From: Vibrio sp. BS-M-Sm-2 | GTDB taxonomy: Bacteria > Pseudomonadota > Gammaproteobacteria > Enterobacterales > Vibrionaceae | DNA length: 64,000 bases | Assembly (NCBI RefSeq): GCF_041504345.1 | Contig: NZ_CP167894.1 | Coordinates: 3,501,056 to 3,565,055 of the forward strand | Direction: 5' to 3' | In this document: in pieces, positions 43,890-54,071 of the stretch | How the letters are laid out: every line of letters starts with the position of its first letter | How positions within the stretch are numbered: position 1 is the stretch's first letter | Position numbers and translations under genes: made by a program | Notes under the pieces: generated by a model | What the model was told of the DNA's origin: nothing | The model's input: the letters and a program-made list of their open reading frames with translations, nothing else | Database searches by the model: none

Positions 43890-44786
43890 ATGAAGTTATC
43901 AGCAGGAGCAAAGTTCCGACAAGCTGTGCAAGACAACGACCCATTGCAGATCGTTGGTACGGTGAATCCGTATTGCGCGATGATGGCAAAGAACTTGGGG
44001 CATCAGGCGATCTATTTGTCGGGGGGAGGCATCGCCAATGCGTCTTATGGTTTGCCTGATTTAGGTATCACCACATTGAACGATGTGCTAGTGGATGTTG
44101 AACGTATTACCAACGCGTGTGATCTGCCTTTGCTGGTGGATATTGATACAGGATTTGGTGGCGCATTCAATATTGCACGTACGATTCGCGCCATGGAGAA
44201 GGCAGGCGCAGCTGCAATTCACATGGAAGACCAAGTGGCTCAGAAACGCTGTGGTCATCGACCAAATAAAGCGATTGTGAGCCAACAAGAGATGGTCGAT
44301 AGAGTCAAAGCGGCAACCGATGCGAGAAGCGATGACAGTTTCGTAATTATGGCGCGTACCGATGCATTGGCGGTTGAAGGCATTGATAGCGCGATTGAGC
44401 GAGCGATAGCTTGTGTTGAAGCGGGCGCAGACATGATTTTCCCTGAAGCGATGAATCAACTCGATCAATATGTGAAGTTCTCGGCGGCGCTTAAATCAGC
44501 AATAGGTAAGCACGTGCCTATCTTGGCCAACATCACGGAGTTTGGCCAAACACCACTCTACAACTGTAGCGAGTTAGCCCAATCAAGTGTCGACATGGTG
44601 CTTTACCCATTGAGTGCGTTTCGTGCGATGAACAAAGCCGCGGAGAATGTTTACAAACACTTGTTAGTTGAAGGCAATCAAGAAGCGCTATTGGATTCAA
44701 TGCAAACCCGTAAAGAGCTTTACGAACACCTGAATTACCACGACTACGAGAACAAGCTGGATCAGTTGTTTTCAAGCGAAGGGTAA
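43890..44786 (+). CDS. prpB: 2-methylisocitrate lyase
   Basis: 298 residues. Catalytic motif KRCGHRPNK near 118, the metal-binding [11 protein letters not shown] near 87, and [11 protein letters not shown] near 157 define the PEP mutase/isocitrate lyase family member PrpB. Cleaves 2-methylisocitrate to pyruvate and succinate, the last step of the 2-methylcitrate cycle. ATG preceded by CAGGGAG. First catabolic gene of the prp operon. Confidence 0.96.
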   Translation: MKLSAGAKFRQAVQDNDPLQIVGTVNPYCAMMAKNLGHQAIYLSGGGIANASYGLPDLGITTLNDVLVDVERITNACDLPLLVDIDTGFGGAFNIARTIRAMEKAGAAAIHMEDQVAQKRCGHRPNKAIVSQQEMVDRVKAATDARSDDSFVIMARTDALAVEGIDSAIERAIACVEAGADMIFPEAMNQLDQYVKFSAALKSAIGKHVPILANITEFGQTPLYNCSELAQSSVDMVLYPLSAFRAMNKAAENVYKHLLVEGNQEALLDSMQTRKELYEHLNYHDYENKLDQLFSSEG

Positions 44787-44933
44787 AACCAGTTTCAATT
44801 AGTCAAAAATCAACTTAATCCAATAACGTGAAATGGTTAGTCGCCAAATCCAGTACCGATGATAAAGATCATCGGACATATAAATAGGCAGCACCAAAGA
44901 GTGCAGGCGGCTAACACAGAAAAGGAGTTCACC

Positions 44934-46145
44934 ATGTCTGTATCTTTGAGTGATAAAGCAGCTGTCGAAAATGCTTCAAAAGTAGAACAACAAAGTGAAA
45001 AAACAGCAAACAAACCAGCCAGCGCACCGGCAATCGGTGGTGCTGGTCTACGTGGTCAAAGTGCAGGGTCGACTGCGCTATGTACGGTAGGAAAATCAGG
45101 AACGGGTTTAACTTACCGTGGCTATGACATTACCGACCTTGCTAACCACGCTCAGTTTGAAGAAGTGGCGCATCTGCTACTAAGAGGCCATTTACCCAAT
45201 GAAAAAGAGCTAGACGATTATAAAACATTGTTGGTTGGTTTGCGCGGCTTGCCTCAACCTTTGAAAGCAGCGTTGGAGCTTATCCCTGCGGACGCTCATC
45301 CAATGGATGTGATGAGAACGGGTTGTTCGATGCTAGGTAATCTAGAGCAAGAGTCTGATTTTTCAGAGCAATTGCCTGCGACCGAACGAATGCTAGCGCT
45401 TTTCCCTGCGATTATTTGTTATTGGTACCGCTTTAGCCATGATGGCGTGCGCATTAATACTGAAGATCAAAGCGAAGCATGTCTGGGTGGCTACTTCTTG
45501 AAGATGCTAACGGACAAAGCACCGAGTGAACTGCATAAGAAGGTAATGCACTGTTCGCTAACGCTTTACGCAGAGCATGAGTTCAACGCCTCTACTTTTG
45601 CTGCCCGCGTCTGTGCATCAACGCTGTCGGATATTCATTCGTGCGTTACAGCAGCAATTGGCACACTAAGAGGCCCGCTGCATGGTGGCGCGAATGAAGC
45701 GGCAATGGAAATGATCCAAGATTGGAAAACCGCTGATGAAGCAGAAACTAACATCATGCAGATGCTTGCTAACAAAGACAAAATCATGGGCTTCGGTCAT
45801 GCGATTTATCGCGAAAGCGACCCACGAAATGCTCTAATCAAGCGCTGGTCAAAAGAGCTAGCTCAAGAGGTGGGAGATGAACAGCTTTACGCCGTTTCTG
45901 AGCGTGTTGAAGCGGTAATGAAGCGCGAGAAAGGACTGTTTTGTAATGCGGACTTTTTCCACGCCTCTGCCTATCACTTCATGGACATCCCAACCAAACT
46001 ATTTACTCCGATCTTCGTAATGAGCCGTCTTACAGGTTGGACTGCACACGTATTTGAGCAAAGAGAAAATAATCGCATCATTCGTCCAAGTGCTGACTAC
46101 ACCGGGTCAGAGCATCAAGACTGGCTGCCAATCCATTTACGTTAG
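44934..46145 (+). CDS. prpC: 2-methylcitrate synthase
   Basis: 403 residues from ATG 44934, fixed by AAAGGAG six bases upstream; the frame opens at 44859 but that part has no ribosome site. A ~40-residue Ala/Glu/Lys-rich extension precedes the citrate synthase core (GLTYRGYDITDLANH). Catalytic His motifs: GPLHGGANEAAMEM near 255 and MGFGHAIYRESDPR near 290. Condenses propionyl-CoA with oxaloacetate. Between prpB and acnD. Confidence 0.95.
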   Translation: MSVSLSDKAAVENASKVEQQSEKTANKPASAPAIGGAGLRGQSAGSTALCTVGKSGTGLTYRGYDITDLANHAQFEEVAHLLLRGHLPNEKELDDYKTLLVGLRGLPQPLKAALELIPADAHPMDVMRTGCSMLGNLEQESDFSEQLPATERMLALFPAIICYWYRFSHDGVRINTEDQSEACLGGYFLKMLTDKAPSELHKKVMHCSLTLYAEHEFNASTFAARVCASTLSDIHSCVTAAIGTLRGPLHGGANEAAMEMIQDWKTADEAETNIMQMLANKDKIMGFGHAIYRESDPRNALIKRWSKELAQEVGDEQLYAVSERVEAVMKREKGLFCNADFFHASAYHFMDIPTKLFTPIFVMSRLTGWTAHVFEQRENNRIIRPSADYTGSEHQDWLPIHLR

Positions 46146-46246
46146 TCCTCTATATCGAGCCGACTTATATCTCGAGGTGACTTTTATCTTCATATGATAA
46201 GGCCTTGAGAATCAACGAACAGAATTTAACAGATAATGGTGGATGT

Positions 46247-48883
46247 ATGTCTGATGTGAAACTTGAACGGACCCAGAACCTTGAACGAAATCAGTACCGT
46301 AAGCCTTTACCCGGTACTCATTTAGAGTATTTCGACGCTTGTGAAGCGATAGAATCGATATCCCCGGGAGCTTACAAAACTTTGCCTTATACGTCGCGAG
46401 TGTTGGCGGAACAATTGGTAAGGCGTTGTGATCCTGAAACCCTTGAAGACAGCTTAAAACAGATCATTGAACGTAAGAGCGACTTAGATTTTCCTTGGTA
46501 TCCTGCGCGCGTGGTGTGTCATGACATTCTTGGGCAAACAGCCCTAGTCGATTTGGCTGGATTAAGAGACGCGATTGCCGACCAAGGCGGAGACCCTGCC
46601 AAGGTTAACCCCGTTGTTGAAACCCAACTGATTGTTGACCACTCTCTAGCAGTGGAACACGCAGGTTTTGATAATCAAGCCTTTGATAAAAACCGAGCGA
46701 TTGAAGAGCGTAGAAACGAAGACCGTTTTCACTTTATCGAATGGTGTAAAACCGCGTTTAAAAACGTGAGTGTGATCCCTGCGGGTAACGGGATCATGCA
46801 CCAGATTAACTTAGAGAAAATGTCTCCAGTCATTCAATCTAAAGAAGGCATCGCGTTTCCTGATACTTGTGTCGGCACAGACAGCCATACACCGCACGTA
46901 GATGCGTTGGGCGTTATTGCGATCGGTGTGGGCGGCTTGGAAGCTGAGACAGTGATGCTCGGTCGCCCGTCAATGATGCGTTTGCCTGATATTGTCGGCA
47001 TCAAACTGACTGGTCAGAGACAAGAAGGGATAACCGCAACGGATATTGTGCTTGCGATTACTGAGTTCCTTCGCAATGAGAGAGTGGTTTCAAGCTACTT
47101 GGAATTCTTCGGTGAAGGGGCTCGCGCACTGACCATTGGTGACCGTGCAACCATCTCAAACATGACTCCAGAATATGGTGCGACTGCGGGTATGTTCTAT
47201 ATCGATGAACAGACAATTCAATACCTCAAGCTTACAGGGCGAGAGCCTGAACAGGTTGAATTGGTAGAGCGTTACGCCAAGCAAACCGGACTTTGGGCTG
47301 ATGACTTAGATTCCGCTCAATACGAACGTGTGCTTGAGTTTGATTTGTCTAAAGTTGAGCGTAACCTTGCGGGGCCTTCAAATCCTCATCGCCGTTTGCC
47401 AACCAGAGAGCTGGCTGAACAAGGCATCAGTCAAGCATCTTGGAAAGAGCAGCATGCTAAGCAGTACAGCGATGATCAGATGCCCGATGGTGCCGTAATT
47501 ATTGCGGCGATTACTTCTTGTACTAACACCAGTAACCCAAGAAACGTGGTCGCCGCGGCATTGGTTGCTAAGAAAGCCAATCAGCTTGGATTAGTTCGTA
47601 AGCCGTGGGTGAAAACATCATTTGCGCCGGGTTCTAAAGTTGCCAAACTCTATCTCGAGTCGGCAGGTTTGCTTCCTGAACTTGAACAATTGGGCTTCGG
47701 TATCGTCGGCTATGCGTGCACTACCTGTAACGGGATGAGTGGGGCGTTGGATCCTAAAATCCAACAAGAGATCATCGAGCGTGACCTGTACTCAACCGCA
47801 GTGTTGTCGGGGAATCGAAACTTTGATGGTCGAATCCATCCCTATGCTAAACAAGCGTTTTTAGCCTCACCGCCATTGGTGGTTGCTTATGCCTTGGCGG
47901 GTACGATTCGCTTTGATATCGAAAAAGACAGCCTAGGTACAGACAATAGCGGTAAGCCAATCTATTTAAGTGATTTGTGGCCAAATGATGCTGAGATCGA
48001 TTCAGTTGTCGGTGAGCATGTTAAACCACAACAGTTCCAACAAATCTACGTGAAAATGTTCCAGCCAGACGAGGATCAGGTAACTACAGAGCCGCTTTAT
48101 GATTGGCGACCTCAAAGTACCTATATTCGCAGACCTCCATATTGGGAAGGGGCACTGGCTGGTGAGCGAAGCCTTTCTGGTATGAGACCTTTGGCGATCT
48201 TAGGTGACAATATCACCACGGATCATCTATCGCCTTCAAACGCGATTCTCGCTTCGAGTGCGGCAGGTGAGTACTTGGCGAAAATGGAAGTTCCAGAAGA
48301 GGACTTTAACTCTTATGCGACTCATCGAGGTGATCACTTAACCGCGCAACGAGCGACGTTCGCTAACCCGAAGCTGTTTAATGAAATGGTGAAAGACGCT
48401 GGAGAAGTCGTGCAAGGCTCATTGGCAAGAGTTGAACCCGAGGGGCAAGTTACGCGAATGTGGGAAGCGATTGAAACCTACATGAACCGTAAACAACCCT
48501 TGATTGTTGTTGCCGGTGCCGATTATGGACAAGGTTCATCACGTGACTGGGCAGCCAAAGGGGTGCGCTTAGCGGGTGTTGAAGTGATTGTGGCTGAAGG
48601 ATTTGAAAGAATTCACAGAACCAACTTGGTTGGCATGGGTGTGCTGCCTCTGCAATTCAAAGTTGGGACGGATCGCAACACCTTAGAATTGGATGGCACC
48701 GAGCTTTACGACGTGTACGGCGACATTGAAGCAGGTTCTGATTTGGCTCTAGTCATTACTCGTAAAAACGGTGAAAAGCTGGATGTTCCTGTGACCTGCC
48801 GACTAGACACCGCAGACGAAGTGAATGTGTACAGTGCTGGTGGCGTATTGCAACGTTTCGCCAAAGACTTTCTCGCACAGTAG
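46247..48883 (+). CDS. acnD: 2-methylcitrate dehydratase, iron-sulfur type AcnD
   Basis: 878 residues from ATG 46247 (MSDVKLERTQ); the TTG-initiated longer frame (46205) is unsupported. Aconitase family with iron-sulfur cysteines in AAITSCTNTSNPRN and GYACTTCNGMSGAL, and the swivel-domain active loop ADYGQGSSRDWAAKG. AcnD plus PrpF replaces PrpD in many bacteria: it dehydrates 2-methylcitrate to 2-methylaconitate, and prpF follows directly. Operon context separates it from housekeeping aconitase A. Confidence 0.95.
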   Translation: MSDVKLERTQNLERNQYRKPLPGTHLEYFDACEAIESISPGAYKTLPYTSRVLAEQLVRRCDPETLEDSLKQIIERKSDLDFPWYPARVVCHDILGQTALVDLAGLRDAIADQGGDPAKVNPVVETQLIVDHSLAVEHAGFDNQAFDKNRAIEERRNEDRFHFIEWCKTAFKNVSVIPAGNGIMHQINLEKMSPVIQSKEGIAFPDTCVGTDSHTPHVDALGVIAIGVGGLEAETVMLGRPSMMRLPDIVGIKLTGQRQEGITATDIVLAITEFLRNERVVSSYLEFFGEGARALTIGDRATISNMTPEYGATAGMFYIDEQTIQYLKLTGREPEQVELVERYAKQTGLWADDLDSAQYERVLEFDLSKVERNLAGPSNPHRRLPTRELAEQGISQASWKEQHAKQYSDDQMPDGAVIIAAITSCTNTSNPRNVVAAALVAKKANQLGLVRKPWVKTSFAPGSKVAKLYLESAGLLPELEQLGFGIVGYACTTCNGMSGALDPKIQQEIIERDLYSTAVLSGNRNFDGRIHPYAKQAFLASPPLVVAYALAGTIRFDIEKDSLGTDNSGKPIYLSDLWPNDAEIDSVVGEHVKPQQFQQIYVKMFQPDEDQVTTEPLYDWRPQSTYIRRPPYWEGALAGERSLSGMRPLAILGDNITTDHLSPSNAILASSAAGEYLAKMEVPEEDFNSYATHRGDHLTAQRATFANPKLFNEMVKDAGEVVQGSLARVEPEGQVTRMWEAIETYMNRKQPLIVVAGADYGQGSSRDWAAKGVRLAGVEVIVAEGFERIHRTNLVGMGVLPLQFKVGTDRNTLELDGTELYDVYGDIEAGSDLALVITRKNGEKLDVPVTCRLDTADEVNVYSAGGVLQRFAKDFLAQ

Positions 48884-48892
48884 GAGCTGGTT

Positions 48893-50065
48893 ATGAACTC
48901 TAAACAGATCAAAGTACCGGCTACCTATATGCGTGGAGGCACCAGTAAAGGGGTTTTCTTCAATCTCGAGGACTTACCTGAAGCTGCGCAAGTTGCCGGA
49001 GAAGCACGAGACGCATTACTTCTGCGAGTGATTGGCAGCCCGGATCCTTATGGCAAACAAACTGATGGTATGGGTGGTGCGACATCAAGCACCAGCAAAA
49101 CCGTTATTGTATCGAAAAGCAGTAAAGCCGATCACGATGTTGATTACCTCTTTGGTCAAGTGGCAATAGATAAGCCGTTCGTTGATTGGAGCGGTAACTG
49201 CGGCAATCTGTCCGCTGCAGTAGGCCCATTCGCTATTCATAGTAGATTGGTCGATTCGAATCGTATTCCAGAAAACGGTGTGGTCGAGGTGCGAGTATGG
49301 CAAGTGAACATAGAGAAAACCATCATTGTTCATGTGCCTATCGCTGATGGTGAAGTTCAAGAGTTAGGTGACTTTGAACTCGATGGTGTCACTTTCCCCG
49401 CTGCTGAGATTCAAGTTGATTTCCTAGACCCAGCTGATGCGAGTGGTTCAATGTTTTCTACAGGGAATGTTGTCGATTTCTTAGATGTTCCCGAATTGGG
49501 CTGCATCAAAGCGACATACATCAATGCAGGGATACCCACCATTTTTGTTGATGCTGAATCGGTTGGTTATCAAGGCACAGAGCTTCAATCGGACATCAAT
49601 AGCGATGCCAAAGCCTTGGCTCTGTTTGAATCCATCCGAGCACATGGTGCAGTAGCGATGGGGCTTATTGATTCTTTAGAACAAGCTGAATCACGCCAAC
49701 ACACACCTAAGGTTGCCTTTGTTGCTAAGCCTCAAGCGTATCAAGCCTCCAGTGGTAAATCGGTCGCAGCCAAAGACACCGACCTTCTGGTGCGTGCTTT
49801 GTCTATGGGGCAATTGCACCATGCCATGATGGGAACAGCTGCAGTCGCCATTGCTTCAGCGGCGAGTGTTCCGGGTACGTTAGTGAACTTGGCAGCCGGT
49901 GAGGGTTCTCGAGATTTTGTGACTTTTGGTCATCCGTCAGGAACGTTAAAGGTGGGGGCTAAAGCGGTACAAACAGAAAGTGGGTGGAACATTGAGAGGG
50001 CGATAATGAGTCGTAGTGCCCGAGTGATCATGGAAGGTGCCATTCGTGTGCCTTTTCCCAAGTGA
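48893..50065 (+). CDS. prpF: 2-methylaconitate cis-trans isomerase PrpF
   Basis: 390 residues, standard for PrpF. N-terminal signature KVPATYMRGGTSKGVFFN, then GGATSSTSKTVIVS and WSGNCGNLSAAVGPFAI, the diaminopimelate epimerase-like fold. Converts the AcnD product so that an aconitase can hydrate it to 2-methylisocitrate. AGGAG six bases before the ATG, nine bases after acnD. Confidence 0.95.
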   Translation: MNSKQIKVPATYMRGGTSKGVFFNLEDLPEAAQVAGEARDALLLRVIGSPDPYGKQTDGMGGATSSTSKTVIVSKSSKADHDVDYLFGQVAIDKPFVDWSGNCGNLSAAVGPFAIHSRLVDSNRIPENGVVEVRVWQVNIEKTIIVHVPIADGEVQELGDFELDGVTFPAAEIQVDFLDPADASGSMFSTGNVVDFLDVPELGCIKATYINAGIPTIFVDAESVGYQGTELQSDINSDAKALALFESIRAHGAVAMGLIDSLEQAESRQHTPKVAFVAKPQAYQASSGKSVAAKDTDLLVRALSMGQLHHAMMGTAAVAIASAASVPGTLVNLAAGEGSRDFVTFGHPSGTLKVGAKAVQTESGWNIERAIMSRSARVIMEGAIRVPFPK

Positions 50066-50184
50066 AGCGATTGTCGTGAACGGTCAAATTTTCATGAACA
50101 CAACGCTGAGAAAAGAGTGCACCCAAGTGACACTGCCAAAAAGCTAAGCGCTTGGAACAATGGATAAATCATGGAGGAGGCACT

Positions 50185-52089
50185 ATGTCTGCTACAAATC
50201 GAATGAATAGAAAAACAGACTATATCACCGAGTATCAATGGGCGAGGGAAGACCCCAATTCGTTTTGGGAAACACAATCACAAGCCATTGATTGGTTTGA
50301 GTCACCCAGAACGATATTACAAACTGACGAAAACGGTATTGAACGTTGGTTTCCTGATGGGGTGATGAACACTTGTTGGTTGGCGCTTGATTATCATTGT
50401 GAAAATGGGCGAGGTGACAATACCGCACTGATTTACGATTCTCCAGTTACAGGAAATCAATCCTCGTACACTTATCATCAATTGCGTGACCAAGTGGCAA
50501 AAGTCGCTGGTATGTTAGCTATGCAAGGCGTTACTAAAGGCGATCGTGTTGTTATCTACATGCCAATGATTCCTGAAGCGGCGATGGCAATGCTGGCCTG
50601 TGCACGACTAGGTGCGGTGCATTCGGTGGTGTTTGGAGGTTTTGCTCCTCATGAGCTTGCCGTACGTATCGAAGATGCCGAGCCGAAGGTGTTGATTACC
50701 GCCTCCTGCGGTGTCGAGATAAATAAAGTCTTGCCATATAAGCCCATGGTCGATAGAGCGATCATGGACAGTCGTTGGAAGCCTGAAAAAGTGGTGGTAT
50801 TCCAAAGAGAGCAGTCTTTAGCTGAATTGAGCAATGAACGCGACGTACTTTGGCAGCAAGCGGTTAACGATGCATTGCCACACAGCTGCGTTCCTGTTTT
50901 GGCAACCGATCCTTTGTATATTCTTTACACGTCAGGCACTACGGGTAAGCCAAAAGGTGTGGTGCGTGACAATGGTGGTCATGCGGTCGCCATGAAATAC
51001 TCGATGAGCACTATCTACGACATGCCACAAGATGGTGTATTTTGGGCAGCTTCTGATGTCGGTTGGGTGGTGGGGCATTCCTATATTGTTTATGCACCAT
51101 TGATTCATGGTTGTACGACCATTTTGTTTGAAGGCAAGCCAGTACGAACGCCAGATCCCGGCGCATTCTGGCGAGTGTGTGAAGAGTACAACGTCGATGT
51201 GTTATTTTCTGCTCCAACGGCATTTAGAGCCATTAAGAAAGAAGATCCCAAAGGCGAGTTACTTACCAAGTATGACCTATCATCACTCAAGTCGATTTTC
51301 ATGGCTGGCGAGCGTTTAGACCCGCCAACATTGGATTGGGTCGAGTCTCATACCAATAAACCGGTTATCGACCACTGGTGGCAAACCGAAACGGGTTGGG
51401 CTATTTCTGCCAATCCAACAGGGCTTGAATCTTTGCCAGTGAAAGCGGGTTCTTCCACTAAACCTGTTCCGGGTTACCAAGTGGAGATTCTCAATGAACT
51501 CGGTGAAATAGCTCAGCCTAATCAACAAGGATTTGTGGCTCTTAAACGCCCATTGCCACCCGGTTGTCTGCCAACGGTTTGGCGTAATCATGATCGATTT
51601 GAATCTGGCTATCTGAGCCAATTCCCGGGTTATTACGTTTCGGGTGATGGCGGTTATCTCGATGAAGATGGGTATCTATTTATCATGGGTCGTATTGATG
51701 ATGTGATAAACGTAGCGGGCCATCGTCTTTCTACCGGTGAAATGGAAGAGATCGTGGGTGGTCATCCAGCCATTGCTGAATGTGCGGTTGTCGGTATTCA
51801 CGATGACTTAAAAGGGCAGTTACCGCTGGGTTTAGTTGTGCTGAAAGATGGTGTAAAAGTCGATGGCATTGAGTTACAAGCGGAGTTGGTTGGCAAGGTT
51901 CGCAATGAGATTGGCGCGGTAGCCTGTTTTAAGCAAGCCTTGGTTGTTGAGAGACTACCCAAGACACGTTCAGGTAAGATCTTACGCAGAACTATCCGAC
52001 AGATCGCAGAAGGTGAACAATATGTGGTGCCTTCGACGATTGACGACCCTACCAGCTTAACTGAAATTGCTGAAAAGCTCGGCAAATAG
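50185..52089 (+). CDS. prpE: propionyl-CoA synthetase
   Basis: 634 residues from ATG 50185; GGAGGAGG upstream decides against the longer frame from 50152. Adenylate-forming motifs LYTSGTTGKPKGVV near 254 and, at the C-terminus, LPKTRSGKILRRTIRQ with the catalytic, acetylation-sensitive lysine; domain hinge YVSGDGGYLDEDGYLFIMGR. Activates propionate with ATP and CoA to propionyl-CoA for PrpC. Last operon gene, 119 bases after prpF. Confidence 0.96.
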   Translation: MSATNRMNRKTDYITEYQWAREDPNSFWETQSQAIDWFESPRTILQTDENGIERWFPDGVMNTCWLALDYHCENGRGDNTALIYDSPVTGNQSSYTYHQLRDQVAKVAGMLAMQGVTKGDRVVIYMPMIPEAAMAMLACARLGAVHSVVFGGFAPHELAVRIEDAEPKVLITASCGVEINKVLPYKPMVDRAIMDSRWKPEKVVVFQREQSLAELSNERDVLWQQAVNDALPHSCVPVLATDPLYILYTSGTTGKPKGVVRDNGGHAVAMKYSMSTIYDMPQDGVFWAASDVGWVVGHSYIVYAPLIHGCTTILFEGKPVRTPDPGAFWRVCEEYNVDVLFSAPTAFRAIKKEDPKGELLTKYDLSSLKSIFMAGERLDPPTLDWVESHTNKPVIDHWWQTETGWAISANPTGLESLPVKAGSSTKPVPGYQVEILNELGEIAQPNQQGFVALKRPLPPGCLPTVWRNHDRFESGYLSQFPGYYVSGDGGYLDEDGYLFIMGRIDDVINVAGHRLSTGEMEEIVGGHPAIAECAVVGIHDDLKGQLPLGLVVLKDGVKVDGIELQAELVGKVRNEIGAVACFKQALVVERLPKTRSGKILRRTIRQIAEGEQYVVPSTIDDPTSLTEIAEKLGK

Positions 52090-52096
52090 ACGTCGC

Positions 52097-52162
52097 AGTT
52101 TAGGTAATCTCACCTTCGGCTTGTTATTAATGCATAAGCCAGCGTGATGGTTTACCTAAACT
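52097..52162. repeat. 66-base imperfect palindrome after prpE
   Basis: AGTTTAGGTAA (52097-52107) pairs with TTACCTAAACT (52152-52162); inside, TCAC (52110-52113) pairs with GTGA (52144-52147) and GGCTT (52118-52122) with AAGCC (52136-52140). The parts are nested in register, so a long three-part hairpin is expected in RNA. No T-run follows. It may end or protect the prp mRNA, or be a small palindromic repeat element. Confidence 0.5.
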
Positions 52163-52235
52163 CTACTTTATTCATCCGCTTATCCATTGCGTTTACTATG
52201 ACCTCATTATGATTCCCACATATTGAGGTCTTTTT

Positions 52236-52682
52236 ATGCGAGCTTACTTTTTGTTGATTGCTTTACTGGTTAGTGGTGCTGCTAGTGCTAGTACTTCAAA
52301 GGATCAAGCGAGTAGAGCGTTGTTAGAGCCTTTGAGTCATCCTAAGGTATTTAAATGTGTATCCAAGACTGGCGTAGCTCTCTATCAAGCGGTTTTTGAT
52401 ATCGGTGTGGGATATGAAGCCGACCCTATTAATTCGAAGATGATCGTCAATTCAAGGAAAGGCCGCTACGAATATCAAATCTTAGGTGCGGTAAGGTCTG
52501 AAAGGGCCGGTGAAATTGTGGTGTTGACTCGCCATGTGGGAGATGGGATTAAAGTGGCTGCTATGATTGATGACGAAACTGGCAAGATACTGGGGATCGG
52601 TGATAAACACCACTACCGAGACTGCGGTGTAAGACCGCCACCTAGTGCGGCGGATATGCAGAACTTTTGGTCCAAGGACTAA
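52236..52682 (+). CDS. secreted or periplasmic protein, function unknown
   Basis: 148 residues. Signal peptide ~1-18 (ALLVSGAASA). The mature part is mixed and has two cysteines (C41 and one near the end, DCGVRPPP), possibly a disulfide, and beta-like stretches EIVVLTRHVGDGIKVAAMID. GAGG precedes the ATG. Single gene with its own terminator. No family recognised. Confidence 0.7.
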   Translation: MRAYFLLIALLVSGAASASTSKDQASRALLEPLSHPKVFKCVSKTGVALYQAVFDIGVGYEADPINSKMIVNSRKGRYEYQILGAVRSERAGEIVVLTRHVGDGIKVAAMIDDETGKILGIGDKHHYRDCGVRPPPSAADMQNFWSKD

Positions 52683-52726
52683 GATCGATATCTGAAAGGC
52701 AAGAATTATAGAGAAAAGAGCGATTG

Positions 52727-52750
52727 AGGCGACCTTATTGGTCGCCTTTT
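52727..52750 (+). terminator. rho-independent terminator
   Basis: AGGCGACC (52727-52734) pairs with GGTCGCCT (52740-52747), followed by TTTT. Confidence 0.85.
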
Positions 52751-52913
52751 CTGTTGGTGAGGATAAAGTGATCTTAAAGATATATATCATTAAGCAGTAG
52801 CTGAATAATACATAGTTGAACATGATGTATCGTCTAAACGTGGCTTTATTTATCCCATTAACGGTTCTGCTTAAGATAGCTTTACTCCAAATGAAGAACT
52901 AAGCGAGATTCCT

Positions 52914-53315
52914 ATGAAATTCACTAAACCTTTTCTTTTAACGACACTGATTGTGACTCTTTCTGGTTGCGCATCACCAGCAATGGATAACGAAAATGAG
53001 AATGCTGCACGTAATCGTGGTGCTGTAGGTGGTGCTTTATTAGGAGCAACAGCAGGAGCTTTAACTGGAGATGCGAGTTTAGCGGTGAAGGGCGCTGCAT
53101 TAGGTGGTGTGACCGGTGGCGTTGCGGGTTCAATGAAAGATACGGACGATGCAAGAAACGCACAACGAACCCAAGTTACTGCTGATGGTCTAGCGCAAGA
53201 CAATCGCACCGATGCAGAAAAACGAGTTGCTGAAGTAGAGGCGGAAATTAAGCTTATTGAACTAGAACAACAGCTTGCAGATCTCAAAGAAGAGAAAGAA
53301 GATAACGGTGCATAA
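52914..53315 (+). CDS. glycine-zipper lipoprotein
   Basis: 133 residues. Lipobox LSGC puts the lipidated cysteine at residue 19. A Gly/Ala-rich zipper segment (~35-72, GGALLGATAGALTGD then GGVTGGVAGS) is followed by an acidic coiled-coil tail (RVAEVEAEIKLIELEQQLADL). The zipper resembles YMGG/17 kDa-antigen-type outer membrane lipoproteins. It may associate with the outer membrane; specific function unknown. Confidence 0.8.
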   Translation: MKFTKPFLLTTLIVTLSGCASPAMDNENENAARNRGAVGGALLGATAGALTGDASLAVKGAALGGVTGGVAGSMKDTDDARNAQRTQVTADGLAQDNRTDAEKRVAEVEAEIKLIELEQQLADLKEEKEDNGA

Positions 53316-53366
53316 AGTTAAAGCTACAGCTTCGATATTCGTTTAATTCAAAATTATTCAAACAGA

Positions 53367-53391
53367 ATGGCCACGTAATGTGGCCGTTTTT
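53367..53391 (+). terminator. rho-independent terminator
   Basis: GGCCAC (53369-53374) pairs with GTGGCC (53380-53385), followed by GTTTTT. Confidence 0.8.
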
Positions 53392-53506
53392 GTATCTAAA
53401 ACACACACATTAAACAATGAATTAATTCAATAACTTGTATAGATACTCACGCCAAGTAAACTAGACTCAGTTTAGATATTAATTTGGTTTGAGAAGCGCA
53501 ATAGTC

Positions 53507-53986
53507 ATGAATGTCACCTTAAGGGCCGCAAAGCACGCGGATTTGGAACAACTTAACGAGTTAATGTTCGATCTCCATCATCACCACCACCTTGCTAGCC
53601 CGGAACACTTTAAAACGGCAGAAGAGATTGAGCAGGAAAAAAGCATTGCACGATACTTGGATGATCCTGAATGTTTGGTTTATGTGGCATTAAAGGGTGA
53701 GCTCATTGTTGGCTTTATCTCTGGGCATTTTTGTGAGCTTATCTCAACGGTGAGTAAACCAGTGCCGATGGGGAGTGTTGATGAGCTGTTTGTCTTGCCT
53801 GATTATCGAAAAGAATCAATTGCTGAAAAGCTGTTTAACAAAGTTGAAAGTACTTTTGATGATTATGGGGTTGAACAAGTCTTTGTAGAGGTTTGGGACT
53901 TTAATTCACCTGCCAAGGACTTCTATCAAAAAATGGGGTTCACACCTCACATTCAATGGATGAGGAAGGCTTTGCGCAAAACGTAG
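53507..53986 (+). CDS. GNAT-family N-acetyltransferase
   Basis: 159 residues from ATG 53507 (MNVTLRAAKHADLEQLNE); a TTG six codons earlier is less likely. GNAT fold: LRAAKHADLEQL start, acyl-CoA binding region SVDELFVLPDYRKESIAEKLF (the usual V-x-P-x-x-R pattern) and the final FYQKMGFTP. A His run (HHHHH) follows the first helix. Transfers an acetyl group from acetyl-CoA to an amine; substrate unknown. Confidence 0.88.
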   Translation: MNVTLRAAKHADLEQLNELMFDLHHHHHLASPEHFKTAEEIEQEKSIARYLDDPECLVYVALKGELIVGFISGHFCELISTVSKPVPMGSVDELFVLPDYRKESIAEKLFNKVESTFDDYGVEQVFVEVWDFNSPAKDFYQKMGFTPHIQWMRKALRKT

Positions 53987-54071
53987 ACAGCGATTTTGTG
54001 CGGCTTTGATTACACTAGGCGTGATGCATTAGCAGTCTCAAATTTCTTCTATTATTTTTTAGGTAAACTCG

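Noticed and set aside
52924..53163. 79-residue antisense frame opposite the glycine-zipper lipoprotein
   Set aside because: Low-complexity complement of a Gly/Ala-rich gene; no ribosome site.
53560..53590. Histidine run in the GNAT protein as an engineered tag
   Set aside because: It is internal, five residues long and encoded by mixed codons in a natural chromosomal context.
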